The notes beneath the pieces are model-generated. The model saw only the letters and a list, made by a program, of their open reading frames with translations. It was not told the DNA's origin and searched no databases. 64,000 bases of DNA, from the NCBI RefSeq assembly GCF_001887595.1, contig NZ_CP017480.1, positions 3,314,001 through 3,378,000 of the forward strand. The letters run 5' to 3'. Position numbers and translations under genes: made by a program. The stretch comes from Luteibacter rhizovicinus DSM 16549. GTDB taxonomy: Bacteria; Pseudomonadota; Gammaproteobacteria; Xanthomonadales; Rhodanobacteraceae. This document shows, one piece after another, positions 56,344 through 64,000 of this stretch; the stretch's first letter is position 1; every line of letters starts with the position of its first letter.

Positions 56344-58287
56344 TTACCGGACGACCGGCAATTCCACGAACGTCCCGTTATTTCCGTCCCGCACGATCTT
56401 CTGCGTCGCCTTCTGGTAATCCCCTGGCTTCGCATTGAAGATGTTCGGCACGAAGGTCTGCGGATTACGGTCGTAAAGCGGGAACCAACTCGACTGGATC
56501 TGCACCATCACGCGATGGCCCGGCGCGAATACGTGGTTCACCGTGGGCAGCGGGAATCGATAATCCAGCGGCTTGTCCGGCGTGAGCGCCGCCGGCTTGT
56601 CGTAGCCTTCGCGGTAGCGGCCGCGGAAGATCTCCATCGCGATCGGCAACTGGTAGCCGCCCATCGAAGGTTTCTCATCCACTTCGTCCGGATAGACGTC
56701 GATGAGCTTGACCACCCAGTCGCTGTCCGTGCCGCTGGTGGAGGCGAGCAGGTGGACCAGCGGTTCGCCAGCGACGCCCATGGGCTTGTCCAGTACCGGC
56801 GATACATAGGTGAGCACGTCCGTACGCGTGGCGAACTGGCGTTGATCGTCGACGAGCCACTCGGGCCAGCTGTCGATCTGATCAGGCGCACCATGGGACC
56901 ACGCCTGGATCGGGCGGACGCGATAGGGCACCGGCTTGGCTGGATCCGACACGTAATCGTCCGACCCCTGCGCAGGCGCCGTGACACCGAGGCCGCCATC
57001 CGCTTCCGCATACCAGCGTTGCATCGTCGGCGCGCAACCGGAGCGGCAGGCCGACGGCCAGGTGTCCAGCTTGCGCCAGGTGTTGTCGCCGGTGACGAAC
57101 GCGTTGACTGGGGCGATGTCCGCCTTGGGCGCGTCGTCCTTCAGGTACTGGGCGAGGAAGGGACGCAGGATGTCCTGGCGGAAGGTCGTGCCGGTGTCGC
57201 TGCCCAGGTCGAGCGCGCCGATCGTATTGGCCTTCTCCCAGGTCTTGGCATGTCGCCACGGCCCGATCACCAGCCACACTTTCTTGTGATCCGGATCGCG
57301 CGGTGCGAGCGCGCGGTAGACGGCCATGTCGCCGTAGTTGTCTTCCTGGTCCCACAGGCTGTGCACGAGCATCGTCGGCACCGTCATGGGTTCCTTCGCG
57401 GCGATCTTGTCCAGCGCCTGTTCGGACCAGAAACTGTCATAGGCCGGGTGGGCGAGTACTTTCTGCCAGAAGCCGAGGGCCTCCATGCCGTAGGCGCGAC
57501 CGATGTCACCGGCCGAGCCGCCGCGCAGATAGAGGTCGTAATCATCGCGGTAACCACTGGTCCAGCCGATGTTGCTCTCGCGCGAATTCACCATGCCATA
57601 GATGTAGGGAATCATCTGCTGGCGGAAGGCGCCTCGATGGAACCAGTCGTCACCCATCCAACCGTCGATCATCGGATTGATCGGCACAGCGACCTTGAGC
57701 GCCGGATGCGGATGGATCGTCGCGATCATTGCCTCGAAGCCGTCGTAGGAGATCCCGATGATGCCGACCTTGCCGTTCGACTCCGGCACATGTTTCACCA
57801 GCCAGTCGATGGTGTCGTAGATGTCCGAGGATTCGTCGACCGGCGTGGGATTGCCAGGACCGATCGGCGGCCGGTTCATCACGAAGTCGCCTTCGGAGCC
57901 GTGCTTGCCGCGGATATCCTGGATGACGCGAATATAGCCGTCCTGGACGATAACGTCCGACGGGTTGTCGTAGCCGCGCAGGGCGGGGCCGAGGTGTGGG
58001 CTATCGCCCCGATGACCCATGCCGTCGGCGCCGTAGGGCGTACGTGTGAGCAGCATGCCCGCGCGCGTCGCGCCCTTGGGCAGCAGGATCACCGTATGCA
58101 GCTTCACCCCGTCGCGCATGGGGATGTCGACGGTGCGGCGTTCGAAATCGAAGCCCGCCTTCGTCGGCGTGAAATGGGCCGGCGTTTCCGTCGGCAGGTC
58201 CTTGTAGGTTTTCTCGCCGCCGACCGCCGGGGTCGCGAGGACCCCGGCGGCAAGCGCGACGATACCCAGTCGCAGTAGTGCGTGCAT
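56344..58287 (-). CDS. CocE/NonD family hydrolase (alpha-amino acid ester hydrolase-like)
   Basis: A 647-residue secreted alpha/beta hydrolase. Signal peptide (about 1-23, ending VGG). The nucleophile motif is GISYDG (about residue 180), the Asp lies in the SLWDQEDNYGD region and the His in GPWRHAKTWEK. The C-terminal jelly-roll domain (about 400-640) includes FAPGHRVMVQIQSSWFPLYDRNP. Relatives include cocaine esterase, glutaryl-7-ACA acylase and the alpha-amino acid ester hydrolases of Xanthomonas. The natural substrate is unknown, perhaps peptides or amino-acid esters. It starts 10 bp after the TonB-dependent receptor gene, so the two form an operon. Confidence 0.9.
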   Translation of the reverse strand: MHALLRLGIVALAAGVLATPAVGGEKTYKDLPTETPAHFTPTKAGFDFERRTVDIPMRDGVKLHTVILLPKGATRAGMLLTRTPYGADGMGHRGDSPHLGPALRGYDNPSDVIVQDGYIRVIQDIRGKHGSEGDFVMNRPPIGPGNPTPVDESSDIYDTIDWLVKHVPESNGKVGIIGISYDGFEAMIATIHPHPALKVAVPINPMIDGWMGDDWFHRGAFRQQMIPYIYGMVNSRESNIGWTSGYRDDYDLYLRGGSAGDIGRAYGMEALGFWQKVLAHPAYDSFWSEQALDKIAAKEPMTVPTMLVHSLWDQEDNYGDMAVYRALAPRDPDHKKVWLVIGPWRHAKTWEKANTIGALDLGSDTGTTFRQDILRPFLAQYLKDDAPKADIAPVNAFVTGDNTWRKLDTWPSACRSGCAPTMQRWYAEADGGLGVTAPAQGSDDYVSDPAKPVPYRVRPIQAWSHGAPDQIDSWPEWLVDDQRQFATRTDVLTYVSPVLDKPMGVAGEPLVHLLASTSGTDSDWVVKLIDVYPDEVDEKPSMGGYQLPIAMEIFRGRYREGYDKPAALTPDKPLDYRFPLPTVNHVFAPGHRVMVQIQSSWFPLYDRNPQTFVPNIFNAKPGDYQKATQKIVRDGNNGTFVELPVVR

Positions 58288-58297
58288 GACGTCCCCG

Positions 58298-61200
58298 TCA
58301 GAAGTCGTACGTGATGCCGAAACGGGCGTAACGCGGCTGCGTGTAGCTGATCACCTGGTTGTAGCCGTCGTTCACCGAGTTGGTGCTGCCGGACACCGGG
58401 TTGAGCGCCTGCGCGCGCTGCTGGTTGAGCAGGTTGAACACCGAGACGTTGAAGGCCAGCTTGCGGTCGGCCCACAGCGGACGGTACTCGACGTTCGCAT
58501 CGATCAGCTCTTCCCAGGGATTGCGGCCCTTGTCGCCCGGACGCGACGGCACGCCGAAGCAGTAGTGGTAATAGCTGCCGTAGCCGGACGGATCGCTTTC
58601 ATCCGAGCCGTAACGACCCAGGCACGACTTCGGCGTGCCCGACTGCACGATGATATTGGCCGAGACCAACCATTCCGGGGTGATCTGGTACGAGCCGTAA
58701 AGCTTGATCTGGTGCTTGCGATCGTTGGCCAGGTTGCCGTTGGCGTATTCCATCAACGTGGCGTAATCCCAGTCACGCGTCGCGGAGACCGAGCCCTGAC
58801 CCACGTCCGAACGTACCTGGCCTTCGGTGTTGCCGTAGCTGCGCGAATACAGGTAGTCGATCTTGGCCGACCACGTGCCGTCGAACGGGTGCGACAGGTA
58901 GGTGTCCAGACCGTAGTAGTTACGCTTGAGCTGGGTAAAACCGAAGTCGTCGTTGCTGACCGTGACGTTGTAATACCCGCCGCCCTGCTGGGCCAGCTGG
59001 TACACGTTGGCGCGACCGGGATTGGACAGGTAGCAGCTACCCACCGTCGTCGCTTCGATGTCGGCACCCTGGGCCACGGCGGCGCGTGTGATCGCCCCGT
59101 TGTCGCAGACGTCATCCAGCACGTTGCGCAGCTTGCGGACGGTAGCCTTCGTGCCCCATACCCACGAGGCGTTCAACTGCTGGTCGAAGCCAAGAATGAA
59201 CTCGTCCTGGTACTCGGACTTGATGTTCTTGGCGCTGACCGTGCGCGGATCGGGCGGCTGGCCGTATTCGCCGTTCGGAGACACGGCGCCACCGGTGGCC
59301 GACTTGATGAAGGTCATGCCCGTGGGCATGCCGCTGGCGTCGATACCGGTATACGTGAAGTACTGGTTGGTGGCGAGCGAGCCGGCCGAGGTGCGCAGGG
59401 CGACCGAGGCGGGCATCGCCAGGAAGTAACGACCGGCGTTGCCGTAAATCTTCATGCTCGAATCGCCGAGCACGTCGTAGCTGAAGCCCAGGCGCGGTGC
59501 CCACTGCGGCTTGGTCAGGCGGAGATACGGCTGGCCGCTGGGGTTGTAGTTGGTGAACTGGTCGTTGCGGATGCCGAGCGAGAGCAGCAGCTTGTCGCTG
59601 ACCTGCCAATCGTCCATCACGTACTGCGCGCGCTGTTTCACGCGTACCGAGGCGAGCGTGTTGTAGTGACGGATGTAGCCAAAGTAGCCGTTTTCGCCAC
59701 CGGGATAGTTGCCCGGCTTGTCGACGAAGGGGCTGTCGCTGATGTTGAGGTTCGGATCCTGCTTCGCGTACCACAGCTCGTAACCATCGCCACCGATGGT
59801 GGTGCCGTCGTCGATGTCGTGCGAATCCTGGTTGTCGATACCGGCCGTGATCGAGTGGCTGCCGATCTTGTAGTTCAGGTCGACGCGCAGGTTGCGGTTG
59901 GTCGAGGTGTGGTCAGGATTGTCGACCGTATCCAGCGTCTGGCCGTTGGTGATCGGCACGCCGCCAGTCAGCGCCAGGTTCTCACCGCTCGCGTTGCCGA
60001 TGAAGGGACCGGTGACGCCGGTATCCGGCGGCTCGTTGTAGTACGTGAGCTTGGACTTGCCGTAGAGCGCCGTCAGGGTCAGGTCGTCGGTGATGTAGCT
60101 GGTGAACTTGGCCACATAGACCATGGCCTTGGTCTTGTACGTCGAGTCGGTGCTGACGAAATCACCCTTCGTAGCCGTCTGGTAATCGTAGTCGTACTTG
60201 TTACCGTTGGAGCGGTGCGTCTGGTTCACGCCGGTGAGTTCGAGGATGTTGCTGTCGTTGATATTCCAGTCGATCTTGCCGTACCACTTCGGATCCTTGT
60301 ACGTGTACTTCGTATCGTAGGAGTGGTTGATGTCGCCGACCGTGTTGCCTTCACTGCGCGCCATTTCCACGGCCGTGAAGACGTAGAGCTTGTCCTTGAT
60401 CAGTGGGCCGCCGGCATACGCGCTGACCGTGGAGGTCCACTCGTGGTTCTCGTCGTTGCGCTGCTCGATCGTGCCCGGCGGATGCGGGTTGTTCTGGCCG
60501 AACGTGATGTTGCGCGCGTCGGCGCGGGCGAAATCCGGCTCCCAAAGCACCTGGGCGCCGAAATGCCATTCGTTCGTGCCGCGCTTGCCGACCTGGCTGA
60601 TCACGCCACCGTCCGAGCGGCCATACATCGCGGAATAACCGCCGCTGAGCACTTCCTGCTGATCCACGGCACCGTAGGGCAGGCTGATGCCGCCGAAGCC
60701 GCTGAGCGGATCGGTGGTGTTCATGCCGTTGATGTAATAAGCGTTCTCGGTCACGGATGAACCGGAGAAGCTGACCAGGGAGTTACCCATGGCACCCTTG
60801 AAGCTGCTGCTGCCCGGCGAGGCGCCCGGTGCGAGCAAGGCGATACCCTCGGCGGTACGTGTCAGCGGCAGGCGGGCGAGGTCGGCGGAAGTGATGACCG
60901 TGCTCGAGGCAACCGTTGCCACGTCGATGGTCGGCAGCTTGTTCGCCGAGACGGTAACGCCGGAGAGGTCCTGCGCGTTGCTGGCATCGGCCGACGCGGC
61001 GCTCGCGAACGACACGTCGGTGGCGGCGCCGACGCGCAGGGTGATGTTGTCGCGGGAGTCGACGACGGCACCATTCGCTTTCAGCGAGACCTTGTACGTC
61101 GCAAGGGGCAGGGCTTCGGCGCTGTAACGGCCGCGTGCGTCCACGTTGACTTCGCGGACGATGCCGTTGCTGCCTTCGATGAGGACGGTTTCATTGGCGG

Positions 61201-61318
61201 CGACGGGGGCCTGGCCTGCGATACGGCCGGTCGTCGACTGGCCGTGGGCAATGCCGGTAAGCGAGGCCGCGACGGCGGCGCAGAGAAGGGTGCGTCGGAG
61301 GGTGATGCGGGAACTCAT
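58298..61318 (-). CDS. TonB-dependent receptor, Oar-like
   Basis: A 1006-residue outer-membrane receptor. Signal peptide (about 1-26, ending AHG), an N-terminal carboxypeptidase-regulatory-like beta-sandwich (about 28-110; ARGRYSAEALPLATYKVSLKA), a plug (about 120-250; ENAYYINGMNTTDPLSGFGG, YGAVDQQEVLSGGYSAMYGRSDGGVI), then a 22-strand-type barrel ending ARFGITYDF with the C-terminal Phe. This Oar-type layout is common in Xanthomonadales and is often linked to peptide or carbohydrate uptake. The co-transcribed CocE-type hydrolase suggests binding and cleavage of an extracellular amide or ester. ATG 61318 has GGAG upstream and is preferred to 61345. Confidence 0.92.
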   Translation of the reverse strand: MSSRITLRRTLLCAAVAASLTGIAHGQSTTGRIAGQAPVAANETVLIEGSNGIVREVNVDARGRYSAEALPLATYKVSLKANGAVVDSRDNITLRVGAATDVSFASAASADASNAQDLSGVTVSANKLPTIDVATVASSTVITSADLARLPLTRTAEGIALLAPGASPGSSSFKGAMGNSLVSFSGSSVTENAYYINGMNTTDPLSGFGGISLPYGAVDQQEVLSGGYSAMYGRSDGGVISQVGKRGTNEWHFGAQVLWEPDFARADARNITFGQNNPHPPGTIEQRNDENHEWTSTVSAYAGGPLIKDKLYVFTAVEMARSEGNTVGDINHSYDTKYTYKDPKWYGKIDWNINDSNILELTGVNQTHRSNGNKYDYDYQTATKGDFVSTDSTYKTKAMVYVAKFTSYITDDLTLTALYGKSKLTYYNEPPDTGVTGPFIGNASGENLALTGGVPITNGQTLDTVDNPDHTSTNRNLRVDLNYKIGSHSITAGIDNQDSHDIDDGTTIGGDGYELWYAKQDPNLNISDSPFVDKPGNYPGGENGYFGYIRHYNTLASVRVKQRAQYVMDDWQVSDKLLLSLGIRNDQFTNYNPSGQPYLRLTKPQWAPRLGFSYDVLGDSSMKIYGNAGRYFLAMPASVALRTSAGSLATNQYFTYTGIDASGMPTGMTFIKSATGGAVSPNGEYGQPPDPRTVSAKNIKSEYQDEFILGFDQQLNASWVWGTKATVRKLRNVLDDVCDNGAITRAAVAQGADIEATTVGSCYLSNPGRANVYQLAQQGGGYYNVTVSNDDFGFTQLKRNYYGLDTYLSHPFDGTWSAKIDYLYSRSYGNTEGQVRSDVGQGSVSATRDWDYATLMEYANGNLANDRKHQIKLYGSYQITPEWLVSANIIVQSGTPKSCLGRYGSDESDPSGYGSYYHYCFGVPSRPGDKGRNPWEELIDANVEYRPLWADRKLAFNVSVFNLLNQQRAQALNPVSGSTNSVNDGYNQVISYTQPRYARFGITYDF

Positions 61319-61436
61319 GGGATGCTCCGGAAAGGCTTTTAACATGATGGTGAGGATTCAATCGATCCAAGTAACAGGCGGAACAGGCCTTCCTGGCGCG
61401 TTCTTGTTTCAGGTGATGCGGGTGGGGCTAGGTCGA

Positions 61437-62192
61437 TCAGGCATAGGCGATCTCCCCGATGGCTTTGCCGATGCCGGCGATCGCACGCGATTTTTCCGAG
61501 CGCCGGTCGGTGACCAGCACGTCGATACGGTCCGCGGGGCACCACGCGACGCGACTGCGTACGCCGATCTTCGAATGGTCGGCCGCGATCACGATGCGGC
61601 GTGCATTCGCGCACATGGCTCGTGCGATTTCGGCTTCTTCCATTTCGAAACTGCTGGCACCGGCTTTTGCCTCGATACCCACGGGCGAGAGGATCGCCAG
61701 GTGTGGCTGGTAGCGGGCGATTTCGGCGATGGTCGCCGAGCCGTTGGTGCACCCGATCTGTGCGTTGAAGCGGCCGCCGAGAAAATGGACTTCATTGCCC
61801 GTGCGCGCGGCGAAGCGTGCGGCGACGTCGACGGCATTGGTGACGATGGTCAGGCCGCTGCGCGTGGCGAGCGCTTCGGCGACCAGGGTCATCGTGCTGC
61901 CGGCATCCATGAAGATGGTCTGTCCGCTTTCGACCAGACTGGCGACTTTCTTGGCGATGGCGCGTTTCTCGCGCACGCGGGTGGCGTGGCGCACATCGAT
62001 CGGCGGTTCGTCGCCGGTGAGCACCGCGCCGCCGTGTACGCGACGGATCTCGCCACGCTCGGCGAGTTCGACGAGGTCTCGGCGGATGGTCTCGCGCGAC
62101 ACGCCGAGCTCGGTCACGATGCGTTCGACGGATACCTGGCCGCTGGTGCGCAGCAGGTCGCGGATACGGGTATGTCGTTCTTCATGCCACAT
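61437..62192 (-). CDS. DeoR/GlpR-type transcriptional regulator
   Basis: 251 residues. N-terminal DeoR winged helix-turn-helix (about 5-57; RHTRIRDLLRTSGQVSVERIVTELGVSRETIRRDLVELAERGEIRRVHGGA) and a C-terminal sugar-isomerase-like sensor domain (about 75-235; DAGSTMTLVAEAL, TIVTNAVDVAARF, GGRFNAQIGCTNG), which binds a phosphorylated ligand in this family. Its ATG overlaps the ABC permease stop by 11 bp, so it is the last gene of the transporter operon and probably regulates it. Confidence 0.93.
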   Translation of the reverse strand: MWHEERHTRIRDLLRTSGQVSVERIVTELGVSRETIRRDLVELAERGEIRRVHGGAVLTGDEPPIDVRHATRVREKRAIAKKVASLVESGQTIFMDAGSTMTLVAEALATRSGLTIVTNAVDVAARFAARTGNEVHFLGGRFNAQIGCTNGSATIAEIARYQPHLAILSPVGIEAKAGASSFEMEEAEIARAMCANARRIVIAADHSKIGVRSRVAWCPADRIDVLVTDRRSEKSRAIAGIGKAIGEIAYA

Positions 62193-63840
62193 GGCGTCGG
62201 TCCTTGAGTGCGTGGAGGAGGAGGCGCATCGCCCCGAGGGCGAGCGCGCCGGCCACGACGACGCACATGGCGTACGCCGCGGCCTGGGCCAGGAACCCGT
62301 TTTCGTCCAGTCGCATGACGGCGACCGACGCGAGTCCCAGGCTGGGTGTCACGAGGAAGATCACGCCCGACAGGGTCACCAGTGAGCGCATGAACAGGTA
62401 GAAGAACGCCGAGACCGCTGCCGGCATCGCGAAGGGCAAAACGGCGTCGCGCAGCACGTGGCGCGTGTCGCCGCCGAACGATGCGACCGCGTCCTCCAGG
62501 GCGTCGGGCACCTGGCGCATGCCGGTCTGCATCGTGAGGAAGGCTTGCGCGTGATAGTGGTACAGGCTGCACGCCGCCACGATCGCGGCACTGCCGTAGA
62601 ACCAGCCCGAAAGGGCGCCGTGGTTGAAGGTGAGTACGTAGCCGAGGCCGAGCACCATGCCTGGCACGGCGGCGGGCAGCGAGGCGAGCACCTGGAGCGG
62701 CCGCGCGATGCGCGGCGACGCGCGGCGCAATCCGGCGGCGAGGGCGAAGATCATCACCACGCCGACGATGGCGGCAAGCAGGGAGACGCCGAGCGAGGTT
62801 GCGACCGGACCGTAACCATCGGGCATGCCGCCGGTGTAGTTCGCCAGGGTGAGGGTGCGATCGTACGGCCACAGTTTCACGACACTGACGTACGCCACGG
62901 TGCCGACCACGGCGACCACCGGCACCAGCGCGATCACCGCGATGGCACCGAGCAGGGTGTCGCGCAGTGCGTGCGGGGCGGGCACCAGCGCGCGTCCCGG
63001 ACTGGCATCGCCGCTGTCCTGCCGCCGTCTGGCGAGCCGTCCGAGCCACACCGAGAGCAGCGCTGGCGCAAGCAGGACCACGCCCAGGGTAGCGCCCATC
63101 GCGAAGTCGAGCTGTCCAACTACCTCGCTGTAGATCTCCATCGCCAACACGCGATAGCTGCCCCCGACGACGACGGCACTGCCGAAATCCGTGAGCGTCT
63201 CGGTGAAGACGAGGAAGGCGGCGGCGAGCAGGGCAAAACGCAGGCGAGGGACGGTGACATCGACGAACTGGCGCCAGGGCGTCGCACCCATCGATTCGGC
63301 GGCATCGTAATGACGTGCCGGCGTGCGTTCCAGTGCAGCGGACACGATGATGACGACCTGCGGCAACCCATACAGCGTGTTGGCGATCAGTAGTCCCCAG
63401 AAGCCGTAGATGTCCGTGGGCAGGCCGGTGAGGCGGTGAACCAGGCCGTTGCGACCGAGCAGGCAGACCAGTCCGAGACCGAGCACGAGCGACGGTGCAA
63501 GCATCGGCAGCAGCAGGGTGCCGCGGATCAGAAACTTGCCGGGCAGGCGCGAACGGTGAAGCGCCATCGCAAGGCCAAGCCCCAGCGCCATCGTGGTGAA
63601 CGTCGTGGCGACACCGATGCTCAGGCTGTGCAAGGCGGCACGGGGCAAGCCCGGATCGTCGAACAGACGTCCATAGTTGGCGAGGGTGATCGCGCCATTG
63701 GCGTCGGTGACGCTACGCCAGAGCACGGTGAGCAAGGGCTGCACGAAGAACAGCAGCAAGCCCAGTACCGGCAGTGCGAGCAGGAGGGCGGCGCCAACGC
63801 GTGGGCGTGCGACGGCGCGAGGGAAGGCGAGGCTGCTCAC
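62182..63840 (-). CDS. ABC transporter permease (two-domain fusion), probable 2-aminoethylphosphonate type
   Basis: A 552-residue inner-membrane protein made of two fused permease domains (about 15-265 and 290-545), each with a transmembrane block and an EAA loop (DAAESMGATPWRQFVDVTVPRL and DAVASFGGDTRHVLRDAVLPFA). The fused architecture occurs in iron(III) and in 2-aminoethylphosphonate systems. TDFGSAVVVGGSYRVLAMEIY resembles the latter. GTG start overlaps the ATPase gene by 4 bp. The substrate is inferred and the binding protein lies outside the window. Confidence 0.85.
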   Translation of the reverse strand: MSSLAFPRAVARPRVGAALLLALPVLGLLLFFVQPLLTVLWRSVTDANGAITLANYGRLFDDPGLPRAALHSLSIGVATTFTTMALGLGLAMALHRSRLPGKFLIRGTLLLPMLAPSLVLGLGLVCLLGRNGLVHRLTGLPTDIYGFWGLLIANTLYGLPQVVIIVSAALERTPARHYDAAESMGATPWRQFVDVTVPRLRFALLAAAFLVFTETLTDFGSAVVVGGSYRVLAMEIYSEVVGQLDFAMGATLGVVLLAPALLSVWLGRLARRRQDSGDASPGRALVPAPHALRDTLLGAIAVIALVPVVAVVGTVAYVSVVKLWPYDRTLTLANYTGGMPDGYGPVATSLGVSLLAAIVGVVMIFALAAGLRRASPRIARPLQVLASLPAAVPGMVLGLGYVLTFNHGALSGWFYGSAAIVAACSLYHYHAQAFLTMQTGMRQVPDALEDAVASFGGDTRHVLRDAVLPFAMPAAVSAFFYLFMRSLVTLSGVIFLVTPSLGLASVAVMRLDENGFLAQAAAYAMCVVVAGALALGAMRLLLHALKDRRHVA

Positions 63841-64000
63841 GTATTCACCCAGGCGCCGCGGACGGCGTCGATCGACACGGCTTCGCCACGCACGAGCGGG
63901 CTGCGCCCGGGCAACTCGGCGAGGATACGGCGGCCGCGCCAGGCGACGTTGACGCGCGCCAGGTTGCCGAGAAAGGTGATGTCCTCGATCACGCCTTCAC
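63837..64000 (-). CDS. ABC transporter ATP-binding protein, C-terminal part (partial)
   Basis: The last 54 codons of a gene entering from beyond the right edge. The translation GVIEDITFLGNLARVNVAWR onward to the stop has the small-barrel look of a TOBE domain, found at the C-terminus of importer ATPases. Its stop overlaps the permease GTG start (GTGA), showing coupled translation. Nucleotide-binding motifs are outside the window. Confidence 0.8.
   Translation of the reverse strand, partial: EGVIEDITFLGNLARVNVAWRGRRILAELPGRSPLVRGEAVSIDAVRGAWVNT

Noticed and set aside
58286..60760. 824-codon open frame antisense to the TonB-dependent receptor
   Set aside because: Low-information Val/Arg/Asp-rich translation mirroring the receptor's codon bias.

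Overview
The window looks like a chromosomal segment of a high-GC gammaproteobacterium of the Xanthomonadales, most like Rhodanobacteraceae (Luteibacter/Dyella type). This placement is inferred from GC-rich codon use, the housekeeping gene orders, large TonB-dependent receptors and a GTAG/GTGG-footed REP family. No 16S gene is present to confirm it. Coding density is high and the large antisense reading frames are shadows.

Layout. 1-4.4 kb: an accessory patch (CbrC-like protein, TTG-started amino-acid racemase, RibD-type reductase, DUF1254/DUF1214 protein, small membrane protein, MORN-like protein) ending at a tRNA-Leu(CAG) gene. 4.7-8.5 kb: rnr-rlmB-CBU_0592-type membrane gene, overlapping by 4 bp each. 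8.6-9.0 kb: a guanidine-II (mini-ykkC) riboswitch and its guanidinium exporter. 9.1-16.1 kb: the phosphate block pstS-pstC-pstA-pstB-phoU (minus strand), RNase T, and an OprO/P-type porin (plus), with Pho-box-like sites before pstS and the porin. 16.4-19.1 kb: beta-carbonic anhydrase plus SulP transporter. 19.2-25.7 kb: nth, rsxB, metG, a DUF2147 protein, apbC/mrp, dcd and a lipoprotein. 26-29.5 kb: HIT protein and dienelactone hydrolase, then a serine beta-lactamase-like hydrolase and a frameshifted Tdi1/DUF1851-type immunity gene, punctuated by three copies of a degenerate palindrome. 29.6-42.6 kb: rimO, DUF3025, a NarL-type regulator divergent from a BvgS-like hybrid kinase, greB, a membrane protein, DUF853 ATPase, MltD-like transglycosylase, a hypothetical gene and psd. 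42.8-48.3 kb: a 1823-residue autotransporter. 48.3-50.3 kb: LysR regulator divergent from an SDR and a tautomerase. 50.5-55.4 kb: katA, a 5-aminolevulinate synthase, hemH and oxyR in one tight array. 55.6-64 kb: an unknown secreted protein, a CocE-type hydrolase with a large TonB-dependent receptor, then a DeoR regulator and a binding-protein-dependent ABC transporter resembling the 2-aminoethylphosphonate type, running off the window.

The most interesting unit is katA-hemA(ALAS)-hemH-oxyR (50.5-55.4 kb). It joins peroxide sensing, catalase, the first enzyme of the C4 (Shemin) heme route and the last enzyme of heme synthesis. Gammaproteobacteria normally make ALA by the C5 route, so the ALAS is out of place and suggests a transferred module that supplies heme for catalase under oxidative stress. 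Other points of note are the riboswitch, a REP element translated as part of HemH, an 18-bp tandem array grown from a REP element, and the repeat-flanked hydrolase/immunity region.
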